Below are positions 26,401 to 36,355 of a stretch of DNA of 64,000 nt, one piece after another. Location: positions 1-64,000 of the forward strand of contig JAKFUV010000004.1 in the NCBI GenBank assembly GCA_021732485.1, given 5' to 3'. The number at the start of each line of letters is the position of its first letter. The first letter of the stretch is position 1. The translations under genes were made by a program, and so were the position numbers. Below the pieces are notes generated by a model. The model did no database searches. It had not been told where the DNA came from and saw only the letters and a list, made by a program, of their open reading frames with translations. The stretch comes from Hyphomicrobium sp. Its GTDB lineage: Bacteria; Pseudomonadota; Alphaproteobacteria; Rhizobiales; Hyphomicrobiaceae.

Positions 26401-26893
26401 ACGACATCCAGGCTGCGTTTATTGCGCCATTGCATCGCGTTAAGCGCATTTCAATACTGTGACTAATGCCGCTGAATGCGCGCCATTCGATCGCGCAAGC
26501 AAGATGCTAAGCGGCACGTGCCTGTGGCGCTTTGTGAAAGTCTCAATGCCACCAAAAAATTTCCGCTGATCGCCCTGTTCGATCATCGCCAATAAAATTG
26601 CGATTCAAATTCTCCCAATAATGGCGCACCCTTTGGCGAAATACGTTCGCGACGAAACAATTATGTGCTGACGGCAATCGTTTTCGATGCCGCCTCGGCC
26701 TGCGCACCGAGCAAAGATAGCTACGCCTTTTCGGTAATGAACGGCACACCACAACGACTAAATGCGCGGCCCGGGTACCGCTGACTACACCGATCGCCGC
26801 TCTTGCTCAGTTGAACGGTCATCCCTGATATTGCGCTGCAATGGTTTGACGTCACGTCGAACTGTGCGCACGCAGTTAGGGTTGGCGAGTATC
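26401..26893. other. Intergenic region upstream of the priming transferase
   Basis: About 490 bp with no credible gene. It probably contains the promoter of the exopolysaccharide initiation genes; no dyad or box could be assigned. Confidence 0.45.
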
Positions 26894-27667
26894 ATGACCG
26901 ATTTGATCACGGGTGGACCTTTCCACCCAGAGGCAGCGGGTCGAGCGGACTTACGACGGCGTGCCGAATGGTCCAGGACGTCACAATTCTTCGACGCCTT
27001 AAATGATCTCGCAGACCGGGTCGAACGCGCGCTATCGCCTTCGCCCGAAGCCGCTCTAGGTGGCAATGCGAAACGGCTGCTGGATATTGGCATCTCGGCA
27101 ATTGCTCTATTTCTTCTATCTCCGGTCATGATTTTAGTTGCACTTCTCATTCGTATCAAAATGGGAAATCCGATCATTTTTTCGCATTGGCGCGTCGGGT
27201 ATGACGGCAAACCATTTCGCTGTTTAAAATTTCGGACAATGGTCTGCGACGGCGACGCCATTCTGCAAAACCATTTGGCTGAAAATCCCGCTGCCTTTCT
27301 GGAATGGCAGGCGACGCAAAAACTCAAAAACGATCCCCGCGTCACGGCATTTGGCAACATTTTGCGGCGAACGAGTATCGATGAACTGCCACAGCTTTTG
27401 AATGTCCTCAGAGGCGACATGAGCTGTGTCGGTCCGCGCCCAGTGCACGCAACTGAACTTGCGAGATACGGTCGCCAATCACGCCATTATCTCCGCGCCA
27501 GGCCGGGCCTCACAGGCCAGTGGCAAGTCAGTGGCCGCAACTCTACGAGCTACAATTCGAGGATAGCGATGGACACCCTTTACGTGCGCAACTGGTCGCT
27601 CGCGCACGACATTGCACTCATGGTCAAAACCATACCGGCGGTATTGCGCACGAGCGAAACCTCTTAA
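26894..27667 (+). CDS. Undecaprenyl-phosphate sugar-1-phosphate transferase (priming glycosyltransferase)
   Basis: 257 residues of the WcaJ/ExoY/PglC type. One hydrophobic segment (IGISAIALFLLSPVMILVAL) anchors it in the inner membrane. Then come the family motifs KFRTM, NDPRVTAFGNILRRTSIDEL, PQLLNVLRGDMSCVGPRPV and RPGLTGQWQVSGR. It transfers a hexose-1-phosphate from a nucleotide sugar to undecaprenyl phosphate, the first step of repeat-unit assembly. Lacking the long N-terminal multi-helix domain, it is the short ExoY-like form. The ATG at 26894 is preferred over the 26762 frame start because the additional 44 residues are Arg-rich and unlike the family. Confidence 0.92.
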   Translation: MTDLITGGPFHPEAAGRADLRRRAEWSRTSQFFDALNDLADRVERALSPSPEAALGGNAKRLLDIGISAIALFLLSPVMILVALLIRIKMGNPIIFSHWRVGYDGKPFRCLKFRTMVCDGDAILQNHLAENPAAFLEWQATQKLKNDPRVTAFGNILRRTSIDELPQLLNVLRGDMSCVGPRPVHATELARYGRQSRHYLRARPGLTGQWQVSGRNSTSYNSRIAMDTLYVRNWSLAHDIALMVKTIPAVLRTSETS

Positions 27668-27751
27668 TCGCCGGCCTTAATCGTCCGCCCGCAGTAAACA
27701 GTTAACACTAGCGCCGCACGGCGGCTGCCAACGCGCGTACAGCATGCTAAT

Positions 27752-28879
27752 ATGGTCGCGGGATGCGCCATGGCTGGCGCGAGATCCGCATTCATTGTCA
27801 GCACAGGTTTAATTTTGCAGCGTTCTCACACCAGCGATGGCGCAAATGAGCAGCCGTCGGGGATGCCCAGCGCCCTTCCCGATTTCGATGCGCTTCGCCA
27901 GATGGCAAAGATCTTGTGGGAGCGGCGGGTACCGATTGCTGCCTCGGCCGGCATGCCCGTCATCCTCGCAATCCTCTACCTGCTCGTTGCCTCGTCCACC
28001 TACACCGCGCGGTCAACGATCATCCTGGACGCGCGCGTTCCGCAGCCACTTCGTGACACGTCCGAATTGGCAGCCGCCACATTCGACAGTCCGTATATCG
28101 AGAGCCAGATCGCGGTGATCTCGTCCGAGACGATCCTGCGAAGCGTGACGAAGAAGTTGAGCCTCTTGAATGACGAAGAGCTCGTTGGGAGCTACGCCCG
28201 AACACCTGTTGGCGACGTCACGGCGCTCGACGCGGATCCCGAGCGTCTGCGGGCCGCGATTTCGAATTTGCGCCGGAATTTATATGTCCAGAGAGCCGGA
28301 TTGTCGTTTGCCATCGATATCAATTACCGGTCGACCGATGCTGAAAAGGCGGCGCGGATCGCCAACGCTTTCGCCGACGTGTTCATCACGGATCAACTCG
28401 AAACGCGCGCAGAAATGATGCGCGCGGGCAGCCAATGGCTTGAGTTGCGCATCGATGAGTTGCGCCGGAAAATGAACTTCGCGGCGCTTGAAGTTCAGCG
28501 CTTCAAGGCGAAAAGAGATTATCGCATCGTCGAAAAATCTACCGATGACGCAAACCCTGAAGGCGAAGCGGCGGCAAAACTCGATCCATCCGCGGGAAAA
28601 GTTGCAGCCCCCGCACCCAACACGACGCTCGAAGAACTCGAAACGACGTCGCAGATTTATCGCAAGATTTACGAAAGCTATCTGCAGGGCTATACCGAAA
28701 GTCTGCAACGACAGTCGTTTCCGATGTCGAATGCCCGTGTCATCACCCGCGCCAGCCCCCTCATGACGCCACGTTCGCCGAAGCCGATGCTCGTTCTGGC
28801 CTTGGGCTTAGTCATGGGACTTTTGCTGGCAACTGGTCAGGCATTCGTGCAGTACCAATTCAGGAAAGCAAAGAGCTAG
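27752..28879 (+). CDS. Wzz/GumC-like polysaccharide chain-length determinant (no kinase domain)
   Basis: 375 residues. Membrane helices near residues 59-82 and 345-365 flank a periplasmic domain with a coiled-coil (about 225-310). The N-terminal Wzz motif (FDALRQMAKILWERRVPIAA, TYTARSTIILD, SPYIESQIAVISS) and the end region MSNARVITRASPLMTPRSPK are characteristic of polysaccharide co-polymerases. Unlike ExoP/Wzc it ends after the second helix, without the tyrosine autokinase domain, which would have to be encoded elsewhere. It controls polymer length with the Wzy polymerase. The start ATG is uncertain (27752 or 27770). Confidence 0.9.
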   Translation: MVAGCAMAGARSAFIVSTGLILQRSHTSDGANEQPSGMPSALPDFDALRQMAKILWERRVPIAASAGMPVILAILYLLVASSTYTARSTIILDARVPQPLRDTSELAAATFDSPYIESQIAVISSETILRSVTKKLSLLNDEELVGSYARTPVGDVTALDADPERLRAAISNLRRNLYVQRAGLSFAIDINYRSTDAEKAARIANAFADVFITDQLETRAEMMRAGSQWLELRIDELRRKMNFAALEVQRFKAKRDYRIVEKSTDDANPEGEAAAKLDPSAGKVAAPAPNTTLEELETTSQIYRKIYESYLQGYTESLQRQSFPMSNARVITRASPLMTPRSPKPMLVLALGLVMGLLLATGQAFVQYQFRKAKS

Positions 28880-28933
28880 GGTAATGTCGGCAGTCACTGG
28901 CGGAGCATCACGCCGGCACCCATCCGACCACGA

Positions 28934-30124
28934 TTACGACGCAGTCGTGTTGAATACCTTGCCATCCGGCATTGACCCGAATTTTCGCTCGACCTCGCTA
29001 CGCACTCTCAGCATTTCCGAGAAAGCAATGACGAGGTGATACAGCGTTGACGTTGGAATCTGGTTGGTTGCCGGTTGACCGTCGCGGTCTGTTCGGTCGA
29101 TCCAGGTCCCTGCGGGAGCTGGCGTCAAAAACCGATCGAAAATAAATCTCGTGGACTGGTCAAAAATCGGTCGAGGATCGACATCAAAGACCTCGAACAT
29201 GGCGACCGCTGCCTGCAAGCGCTCAGTGTTCGGCCACACCCGGCAGTTTCCGTCGATGATCGCTCCATCGTCGCGCACACCATTAAAAACGCTACCGGTG
29301 CTGCGATCCACGCCGTGAGCTTCCGCGAAGGCAACGAGCTGCTCAACGTGGTCGGCGACGACATGGCCCGATAGGCGTTGGTAGGCAGACAATATCCAGG
29401 CCCATTCATAATGGTGCCCAGGCTCAATACTGCGACCGATCTCACCGGCCGCTCTTCGCCAACGATCGTCGAAATATTCGCCGAGGGTTCGAGTTGCCGG
29501 ATCAAATAATCGCGACGTGAAAAGCCGGACAAGCTCGTCAGCCAATTCTAAAAACCGCTGGTGGCCAGAAACTTCGAAATTGATCAATGCGGCCTCGAGA
29601 AGATGCATGTGCGGGTTCTGAAGACGCGGCAACTGAGCCGGCTGTTCGTGCTTGAAACCGACATCGCCCTCAAACCGCATGTGACTCTCAATGAAGTCCA
29701 ACGTGCGCAAAGCCCATTGCCCAGCAATCGGATCGCCCGACATCCGCTGATACCAGCCGCAGGCAAACAGAACGAAAGACAGATCGTAAAGATCGGATGT
29801 CGGATCTTTGATGTGTCCATCGCGCCAAAGCTGGCGCGCCCAGCCTTTCTGCGGACCAAGCCACGCAAATTTGGTGAGAAATTCAAAGCCCTGCCGCGCG
29901 GGTTCCGCACCGCTCGCAAAACCCAGTATAGCCGCATGACTGAAACTATAGACTTGGCGCGCGATCACTCTAACGCGCTTGAAGTCGACGTCTGCATTCG
30001 TGGCATCAAGGCGGAATTGTTCGACATACCCACCATGCACACGATCCATTCCATGCGCCGACCAGAACGGAAAGGCCTGCTCGAACAGCCAGAATTGCGC
30101 ACGATCGAAGGCATTCCCCGTCAT
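28934..30124 (-). CDS. N-acylglucosamine 2-epimerase (AGE) family sugar isomerase
   Basis: 396 residues with the (alpha/alpha)6-barrel features of AGE/mannose isomerases: WSAHGMDRVHGGYVEQF, KRVRVIARQVYSFSHA, DLYDLSFVLFACGWYQR, NPHMHLLEA, IEPGHHYEWAWIL and the conserved C-terminal STLYHLVIAF. These supply the catalytic His residues and the basic pocket. The family interconverts mannose/fructose or N-acylhexosamine epimers, or isomerises sugar phosphates; the exact substrate cannot be read. The start overlaps the stop of the upstream nucleotidyltransferase-phosphatase gene as ATGA (30121-30124), so it serves the same nucleotide-sugar pathway. Confidence 0.88.
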   Translation of the reverse strand: MTGNAFDRAQFWLFEQAFPFWSAHGMDRVHGGYVEQFRLDATNADVDFKRVRVIARQVYSFSHAAILGFASGAEPARQGFEFLTKFAWLGPQKGWARQLWRDGHIKDPTSDLYDLSFVLFACGWYQRMSGDPIAGQWALRTLDFIESHMRFEGDVGFKHEQPAQLPRLQNPHMHLLEAALINFEVSGHQRFLELADELVRLFTSRLFDPATRTLGEYFDDRWRRAAGEIGRSIEPGHHYEWAWILSAYQRLSGHVVADHVEQLVAFAEAHGVDRSTGSVFNGVRDDGAIIDGNCRVWPNTERLQAAVAMFEVFDVDPRPIFDQSTRFIFDRFLTPAPAGTWIDRTDRDGQPATNQIPTSTLYHLVIAFSEMLRVRSEVERKFGSMPDGKVFNTTAS

Positions 30125-31332
30125 CGCTTTTGGTCCTGCAAGATTCGCGAGACCGTCGCGAGAACATCCACGCCGTCAAACAAGTATCCTGGAATTCCGG
30201 CCCGCGCTGCGGCCATTGCATCGCTATCGCGGTCGCCTATCAGAAAACTTCCCGCAAGACGGACGGGCCACTCATCAAGAGCACGCAGGATCATTCCCGG
30301 ATTCGGTTTTCGGTCCGGATGATTGGAGTGTCGATAGTCGGCGGTGGTCGCATTGGGGTGATAGGGGCAATGGTAGAAGGCGTCGATATGAGCACCGTCG
30401 TTAGCAAGATCATTCTGCATGCGATCATGAAACGCCTGCATGTCCGCAAGTCCGTAATGGCCGAGACCGATCCCGCCCTGATTGGTCACAACGATCACCA
30501 GATAGCCCGCCTCGTTCAGTAACAGGATGGCTTCGCGAGCCCCTTTGATCCATGCGAGATCTGCAACGCGGTGCGTATAGCCGTGATCTTGGTTCAGGAC
30601 GCCGTCACGGTCGAAGAATGCAACGGGCCGTTGCCGCCGTGCCGGCATCTCCAACGTGGCGAGTTGATAGGTGTCAGGCAAACCCATGTCGAGAAAGTAA
30701 CCATCGAAGACTTGCCCCTCCAATTGCCGTGCCCGCGCCAAGCCTGGAAAAACATCGCGTTCAAGGGAGCAAATTGGCGGGATAGCATCGAGGACGCTTC
30801 GGTTTAAAAGATAGACACCTGCGTTGATCAATCCGCCGCCTTCAATGTGCGCCTGCTTCTCTCGAAATGCCGTGACGCGTGGACCTTGCACCTGGACGGT
30901 GCCAAATCGCGACACGTTCTTTTCATTCCGCAGTGCCAGTCGTCCGATGGTTCCCGCAACCGGCGGCTTGGTGAGGGATCGCAGATTGATGTCAAAATAC
31001 GAGTCGCCATTCGACATGACGAACCAGTCATCGAGGTAATCGCGCGCGGCATGAAGCGCCCCACCTGTGCCAGCAGGCTCCGGCTCACACACGACGGTCA
31101 TCGTTGCGCCGCCATGTTGGCGCAAATGATAACGGGATTGGAATTGCTCCGCCATGTGCCCCGCCAGCAAAATGATATCGCTGAAGCCGTGGCGCGCAAA
31201 CTGCTCGATCAGAACGTCTAGAAATGTGACGCCGGGCGATATCTCGAGCAGCGGCTTCGGCGTGGCAGCGGTCAAAGACCCAAGCCTTGTGCCTTTGCCG
31301 CCGACAAGAAACAGAGCCTGCTTCACGCGCAT
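30121..31332 (-). CDS. Fused sugar nucleotidyltransferase (HddC-like) and HAD phosphatase (GmhB-like)
   Basis: 403 residues in two enzymes. Residues 1-225 are a nucleotidyltransferase (LVGGKGTRLGSLT, TPKPLLEI, PAGTGGALHAARD, SNGDSYFDI). Residues 235-400 are a HAD-IIIA phosphatase (AFFDRDGVLNQDHGYTHR with Asp241/Asp243, VVTNQGGIGLG, YHCPYHPNA, RKPNPGMIL, LIGDRDSDAMAA) with the Cys/His zinc loop partly kept. This matches D-glycero-D-manno-heptose-1,7-bisphosphate 7-phosphatase plus heptose-1-phosphate guanylyltransferase, successive reactions giving GDP-heptose. An HddA-type kinase is encoded at 45423-46457. The start at 31332 is chosen because the nucleotide-binding loop begins at residue 10. 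Confidence 0.87.
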   Translation of the reverse strand: MRVKQALFLVGGKGTRLGSLTAATPKPLLEISPGVTFLDVLIEQFARHGFSDIILLAGHMAEQFQSRYHLRQHGGATMTVVCEPEPAGTGGALHAARDYLDDWFVMSNGDSYFDINLRSLTKPPVAGTIGRLALRNEKNVSRFGTVQVQGPRVTAFREKQAHIEGGGLINAGVYLLNRSVLDAIPPICSLERDVFPGLARARQLEGQVFDGYFLDMGLPDTYQLATLEMPARRQRPVAFFDRDGVLNQDHGYTHRVADLAWIKGAREAILLLNEAGYLVIVVTNQGGIGLGHYGLADMQAFHDRMQNDLANDGAHIDAFYHCPYHPNATTADYRHSNHPDRKPNPGMILRALDEWPVRLAGSFLIGDRDSDAMAAARAGIPGYLFDGVDVLATVSRILQDQKR

Positions 31333-31403
31333 GATCTCGGTCGCGTCCTCACTCAACACCGCAATTGTCGCCCGTCATCACGGTTGCATCGTCGCCAACG
31401 GGC

Positions 31404-32336
31404 TCAAACGTTCGAATACCGCGAGCTTCTCAACATTCTGTAGCCGCGGATGAGTTCAACGATTCCGTCGTCTAGTGACCAATCAGCTCTCCAACCGGTT
31501 TTTTCGAGCTTTTCATTCGAGACGATGTAATCGCGCTTGTCTGGATCTTCGCCGATGGGCGCTTCGAGATAGGCGAAGTCCGGGAGATGCTTTTTGATCT
31601 GCGCGCACAGTTCTATTTTTGACAGATTAGCCGAAGACAGGCCGACATTGTAGGCTTGCCCGCGCATGGTGGCGAACTGATCCGTGACATGCAAAAATGC
31701 TTTGGCAACGTCACGGATATGAATGAAATTGCGCTTGAAGTGGCCCTCGAAAATCACCAAGGCTCGGTCAGTCGTCGCCCGCCATGTGAAATCATTGACC
31801 AGCAAATCAAGTCGCATGCGCGGCGCCATGCCAAAGACCGTCGCAAGTCTGAGAGTCGCGCCATTGCCCCGCGCCAGCACGGCGTCTTCCGCCTCGACCT
31901 TCGTGCGCCCATAAAGCGAGATCGGACGCAATGGCGTTTCTTCCGTACAGAATTTATCCTTTTCGCCAACGCCATATCCTGAATTCGTGGTCGGATAGAT
32001 GAGCATTTGATCCGGCGACGTCCGCTCGACCAGCGCGACGACTGCATCGCGATTGATGGTTGTAGCCGCGATCGGGTCCTGCTTGCACAGCGGCGCGCCG
32101 ACAAGAGCTGCCAGTGGAATGATTACGTCGGCAGTCTTGATCAATGCATCGAGAATTTGCGGATCACGAGCATCACCGCGGACGGTATCAAATCCGGGAT
32201 ACCGGCAGCAGGCAGCGAGCTGCGGTGTGCCCTCGGCGAATGTGTCTAACACCGTTACGCTGTGGCCTTGTTCAAGAATGGTCGGCACGAGGATCGAGCC
32301 GATATAGCCAGCACCACCAGTCACTAGAAATTTCAC
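31404..32336 (-). CDS. NAD-dependent nucleotide-sugar epimerase/dehydratase
   Basis: 310 residues of the extended SDR family: Rossmann motif VTGGAGYIGSILVP at the N-terminus, NSGYG and the catalytic SLYGRTK (Tyr-x3-Lys), with FIHIRDVAKAFLH and NVGLSSANLSK in the C-terminal substrate domain. It acts on a nucleotide-linked sugar. Given the HddA/HddC/GmhB-type genes, a GDP-heptose modification is plausible, but a GalE-like role cannot be excluded. It lies 71 bp upstream of the fused transferase-phosphatase gene in the same direction, probably the same operon. Confidence 0.88.
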   Translation of the reverse strand: MKFLVTGGAGYIGSILVPTILEQGHSVTVLDTFAEGTPQLAACCRYPGFDTVRGDARDPQILDALIKTADVIIPLAALVGAPLCKQDPIAATTINRDAVVALVERTSPDQMLIYPTTNSGYGVGEKDKFCTEETPLRPISLYGRTKVEAEDAVLARGNGATLRLATVFGMAPRMRLDLLVNDFTWRATTDRALVIFEGHFKRNFIHIRDVAKAFLHVTDQFATMRGQAYNVGLSSANLSKIELCAQIKKHLPDFAYLEAPIGEDPDKRDYIVSNEKLEKTGWRADWSLDDGIVELIRGYRMLRSSRYSNV

Positions 32337-32462
32337 AATGACATTCCTCAGATCAGAAATAATAACGTACAGCCAACAGCAGCCGGCTCAACGACCGTTT
32401 AGCGCGGCGCCCGCCAGTATGACGTTGCCGGTCATCGCGGCGTGGCTGACGTTGGCCGTAAC

Positions 32463-33746
32463 TCACGGTGGATGGGCGGCGATTGTCTCATCCCGGCGCA
32501 CCCCGACAGTGACCGGCAGCACGAAGATCGCGTAACAGACGAACACCAGCTGCGGCACCAACACAGGGCCGTCAAGGATGAGATATTGAAACAGTAAAGC
32601 AACCGACAAAAGCAACGATCGCGTCGATGAGTAAACGCAATACAAAAAGAAGACGGTAAACGCTGATAGCCCGAGCAGGCCATACTCTATGAAGAGCTTA
32701 ATCCAGCCAGATCCAAATACTTCTTCCGAAACGGAAATCGCCTGCGTCACTTGTTTGAAGGTGCCCGGCCCATATCCGATAAGGAAATTTTTAAGATCGT
32801 TGGTGAGGTACTGCTCGAAGATATTGAGCGTGCCGGTAAACCGCGCATATCCGCTGGAACGCGGGTCGGTGAATTCGCCCAAACGACCGGAAGCGTAATC
32901 TCCGATAAACGTTCCAAACCACAGCGTTGCCACAGCCACAAACGCGACGGCCACGAATGCACTCGTGGCACCCGCGGAAAACTTTCGAGCCAATCTCAGC
33001 AGCAGGATCGGAACGGTGAAGATCAGCGTGAAAACGACGCCCGTCCCCGACAGCGCAAACAGCAGTCCGACCGATAACGGAAAGGCAAACCTCACGTCCT
33101 GGAGCACCAGAACGGTGAGTAGAAACACGCGCGCAATAATCCCGGACAGAACGGACGGCTCCAGCAGAAAGAAGCCATTGCCCTTATAAATCGCGGAGCC
33201 GTAGGAAACCTCGTTGAGCGTATTGTATTCGATGAGAAACATTTCCGGAATGACGGACCGCCACGAAAACCACAATTCGCTTTTTATGGCGTATTGGCCG
33301 AAAAACTGAACGGCCGCCAAGACGGCCATCACACTCGTCCAAAACGCCACCCGGACGACATACTTATTGTAGTGAGTTCTGGAAACAGGCGCGAAAAATG
33401 CCCAGGGCGCATACATGGCAACAAACAAGAGTGCCGACTGCGCCGATGCCCATTCGCTTTGCGCGAAAACAAAGCTGACCGCGACAACGATCAGCAACGC
33501 CAAGAAGCACGCGCCGCGGGCAATCGAAAAGCGAAGCCGGTTGTGCACGATGCCGGCGACAATCACCAGCGGAGCCAGCAGCAGAACAATTGGAAACGGA
33601 AAACCTGAAATCCACAGACCCAGCCGCTGCCCCAGAGTGCTCAGAAAAAAAAGTGCGCCGGGGACGTCCTGCCGATCGCCAACCCATTCGATAGGCGCAT
33701 TTTCGGTCCTGTGATCTTTCATAAGCGAGGCTGCCGCATGGGTCAC
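32463..33746 (-). CDS. Wzy-like O-antigen/exopolysaccharide polymerase
   Basis: 427 residues with about eleven hydrophobic segments and a large periplasmic loop containing FLIGYGPGTFKQ, typical of Wzy/WaaL-type polymerases. Sequence similarity in this family is weak, so assignment rests on topology, the GYGPG-containing loop and the position in a Wzx/Wzz/ExoF locus. It would polymerise lipid-linked repeat units on the periplasmic face. The first ATG is at 33746; an internal ATG at 33722 is equally possible. It lies 40 bp downstream of fcl in the same direction. Confidence 0.82.
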   Translation of the reverse strand: MTHAAASLMKDHRTENAPIEWVGDRQDVPGALFFLSTLGQRLGLWISGFPFPIVLLLAPLVIVAGIVHNRLRFSIARGACFLALLIVVAVSFVFAQSEWASAQSALLFVAMYAPWAFFAPVSRTHYNKYVVRVAFWTSVMAVLAAVQFFGQYAIKSELWFSWRSVIPEMFLIEYNTLNEVSYGSAIYKGNGFFLLEPSVLSGIIARVFLLTVLVLQDVRFAFPLSVGLLFALSGTGVVFTLIFTVPILLLRLARKFSAGATSAFVAVAFVAVATLWFGTFIGDYASGRLGEFTDPRSSGYARFTGTLNIFEQYLTNDLKNFLIGYGPGTFKQVTQAISVSEEVFGSGWIKLFIEYGLLGLSAFTVFFLYCVYSSTRSLLLSVALLFQYLILDGPVLVPQLVFVCYAIFVLPVTVGVRRDETIAAHPP

Positions 33747-33785
33747 TTCACGGTATCGCGGCCCTGAACTGCCGCGCGTTGAAAC

Positions 33786-34739
33786 CTAAGCCGACTTGCC
33801 GCCGCCGGCGCGGAAGTCTTCATAGGCAACGCGCAGCCCATCTTCGAGCGGCGTCTTTGCCTGCCACCCCAGGGCCGACAATTTCGAAACGTCAACGAGT
33901 TTTCTCGGCGTGCCATCTGGCCGTGACGTGTCGTAGACGATCTGCCCTTCGTAGCCGACAACGCCTGCCACGACCTTCGCAAAATCAGAAATCGCGATAT
34001 CCTCGCCCGTCCCAATGTTGACGATTTCGCGATCTGAATAAGTTTTCATGAGAAAAACGCAAGCATCGGCGAGGTCGTCAACGAACAGAAATTCGCGCTT
34101 CGGCGTACCCGTTCCCCACACCACAACTTCAGGAACGTTCGCGGCTTTCGCTTCGTCGAAGCGGCGAATGAGCGCCGCCACCACGTGGCTATGTTCCGGA
34201 TGATAGCTGTCACCGCGGCCATAGAGGTTGGTCGGCATGACCGAGATGAAGTCGTCGGCGTACTGATCGCGGTAGGTCTCGACCAGTTTGATCCCGGCGA
34301 TCTTGGCGATAGCATATGGTTCGTTTGTGGGCTCGAGCGCACCCGTGAGCAGCGATGCTTCGTTCATGGGCTGTGGTGCCAAGCGCGGATAGATGCACGT
34401 CGATCCAAAGAACATGAGTTTCTCGACGCCGTGGATGTGCGCCGCGTGGATGACGTTGAGGGCGATGGCCAGATTGTCGTACAGAAACTCGGCACGCAGC
34501 GTGTTGTTGGCCACGATCCCGCCGACTTTGGCGGCCGGCAAAAATACAGCTTGAGGGCTGTTGGCCGCCATCCAGCCGTTGACCTGAGACTGGGATCGCA
34601 AGTCGACCTCGGCACGCGATGCCGTCTGAATTTCGCATCCCTCAGAGGCAAGCCGGCGCACGAGTGCACCACCGACCATGCCGCGATGACCGGCAACGAA
34701 CACTCGCTTTCCAGCCAGCGAATACACACTATCGGTCAT
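33786..34739 (-). CDS. fcl: GDP-L-fucose synthase
   Basis: 317 residues of the SDR family with [18 protein letters not shown], the [10 protein letters not shown] box, the catalytic PYAIAKIAG (Tyr-x3-Lys), and the family-specific [19 protein letters not shown] segment. It performs the 3,5-epimerisation and 4-reduction of GDP-4-keto-6-deoxymannose to GDP-L-fucose with NADPH. Its start overlaps the gmd stop by 11 bp, giving a coupled gmd-fcl pair. Length is normal (about 310-320). Confidence 0.95.
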   Translation of the reverse strand: MTDSVYSLAGKRVFVAGHRGMVGGALVRRLASEGCEIQTASRAEVDLRSQSQVNGWMAANSPQAVFLPAAKVGGIVANNTLRAEFLYDNLAIALNVIHAAHIHGVEKLMFFGSTCIYPRLAPQPMNEASLLTGALEPTNEPYAIAKIAGIKLVETYRDQYADDFISVMPTNLYGRGDSYHPEHSHVVAALIRRFDEAKAANVPEVVVWGTGTPKREFLFVDDLADACVFLMKTYSDREIVNIGTGEDIAISDFAKVVAGVVGYEGQIVYDTSRPDGTPRKLVDVSKLSALGWQAKTPLEDGLRVAYEDFRAGGGKSA

Positions 34740-35787
34740 GGGCCGCCTCGCGTCGCGCCTCGGCGAGGTCGCTCTCGATCATCTCTCTGATCAGGCTGTC
34801 GAACGACGTTTTTGGGGTCCAGCCCAGCTTCTGTCGCGCTTTGCTAGCATCGCCAATCAGCAGGTCGACCTCGGTCGGGCGGAAGTATCGGGGATTGACG
34901 CGAACCAGCGTCTGGCCGGATTTGGCATCAATGCCGGTTTCATGCTCGCCCTTACCCTGCCATTCGATATGCCGGCCCACATGCGAAAACGCCCTCTCGA
35001 CGAATTCTCGAACAGATCGCGTTTCACCCGTTGCCAGTACATAATCATCGGGCTCGGGCTGCTGCAGGATGAGCCACATGCCCTCAACGTAATCACGCGC
35101 ATGGCCCCAGTCGCGTTTCGTGTCGAGGTTTCCAAGATGGATACAGGTGTCCAATCCGCTCTCAATACGCGCGACCCCGCGAGTAATTTTGCGCGTAACA
35201 AATGTCTCGCCTCGGATCGCACTTTCATGATTGAAGAGAATGCCGTTGGAGGCATGGATATTGTATGCCTCGCGGTAATTCACGGTAATCCAATAGCCAT
35301 AAAGTTTGGCCACGGCGTACGGCGAGCGCGGATAAAACGGTGTCGTTTCGCGTTGCGGGACTTCTTGAACCAATCCGTAAAGCTCGGATGTCGACGCCTG
35401 ATAAAACTTAGTTTCTTTCTCGATACCCAAGATGCGCATGGCTTCTAACAGGCGCAACACACCGATGGCATCGGCATTGGCCGTATATTCAGGGCTCTCG
35501 AACGAAACCGCGACGTGGCTTTGAGCCGCCAAGTTGTAGATCTCGTCGGGGCGGATTTGCTGGACGAGCCGAATAAGGTTGGTCGAGTCCGTCATATCGC
35601 CGTAGTGCAGGAAGAAGTTGACGTCCTCCTCGTGCGGGTCACGGTAGATGTGATCGACCCGGCCGGTATTGAACGACGATGAGCGGCGCTTAATGCCGTG
35701 AACCTCGTAGCCCTTCGCCAGCAGCAATTCGGCCAAATAAGCGCCATCCTGTCCGGTCACGCCCGTAATTAAAGCTCGTTTTTGCAT
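34729..35787 (-). CDS. gmd: GDP-mannose 4,6-dehydratase
   Basis: 352 residues. The motifs [52 protein letters not shown] and [20 protein letters not shown] are those of GMD. The enzyme converts GDP-D-mannose to GDP-4-keto-6-deoxy-D-mannose, the branch point to fucose, rhamnose or perosamine. The start has a GGGAA sequence just upstream. It is the first gene of the minus-strand unit gmd-fcl-wzy; the fcl gene overlaps its end. Confidence 0.96.
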   Translation of the reverse strand: MQKRALITGVTGQDGAYLAELLLAKGYEVHGIKRRSSSFNTGRVDHIYRDPHEEDVNFFLHYGDMTDSTNLIRLVQQIRPDEIYNLAAQSHVAVSFESPEYTANADAIGVLRLLEAMRILGIEKETKFYQASTSELYGLVQEVPQRETTPFYPRSPYAVAKLYGYWITVNYREAYNIHASNGILFNHESAIRGETFVTRKITRGVARIESGLDTCIHLGNLDTKRDWGHARDYVEGMWLILQQPEPDDYVLATGETRSVREFVERAFSHVGRHIEWQGKGEHETGIDAKSGQTLVRVNPRYFRPTEVDLLIGDASKARQKLGWTPKTSFDSLIREMIESDLAEARREAAHDR

Positions 35788-36355
35788 CTCGAGTTCCCGC
35801 GTGAAATTCTTGAGCGACGTACTAACAGCGAACCATCGCAGCAGACAATTGCATTCCCGTTACCTAGTTTACAACTGATGCGACTGGCGCGGGCCCGTGG
35901 CTCGTTAGCGCATCATACCGTGCGCTTTAACAATGCAGCAAAAGTCAAATCCCGCTTTTATCAACTGGATGTGCCAAATCGGGAATTGATCGTAGTTATG
36001 TCGCGGCGAACGAGTTTCGCGCTGACCAACAGCCGGCCATCAAAGTGCTTCAGTCTCAGACGTCATGGTTGCCGATCACGCTTATCCAATTCACCAACTG
36101 AAACGTCTTGATTAGGCGCCTCATCTCAATTGCTGCCAAGAAAGAATGGCTCAATGTTCTACGCAGGTCGAAATGTCACGCTGATCGTCACGTCATTTGT
36201 GATGACATTACTGCGTATCGTCATCGACTTCCGATAAATCAATTTAAGAACTTTGGCTGAAAAATGGACACGCTCGACGTCCCTGGATGGCCGAGATCGC
36301 GTCAAGATATCCGCAGATGACCGACCCTACACTGAACGATATGACGAGTTGATAA
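35788..36355. other. Divergent intergenic region gmd / WcaI-like transferase
   Basis: About 570 bp, AT-richer than the genes, with no credible gene. It must contain the promoters of two divergent exopolysaccharide units; no specific box is named with confidence. Confidence 0.5.
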
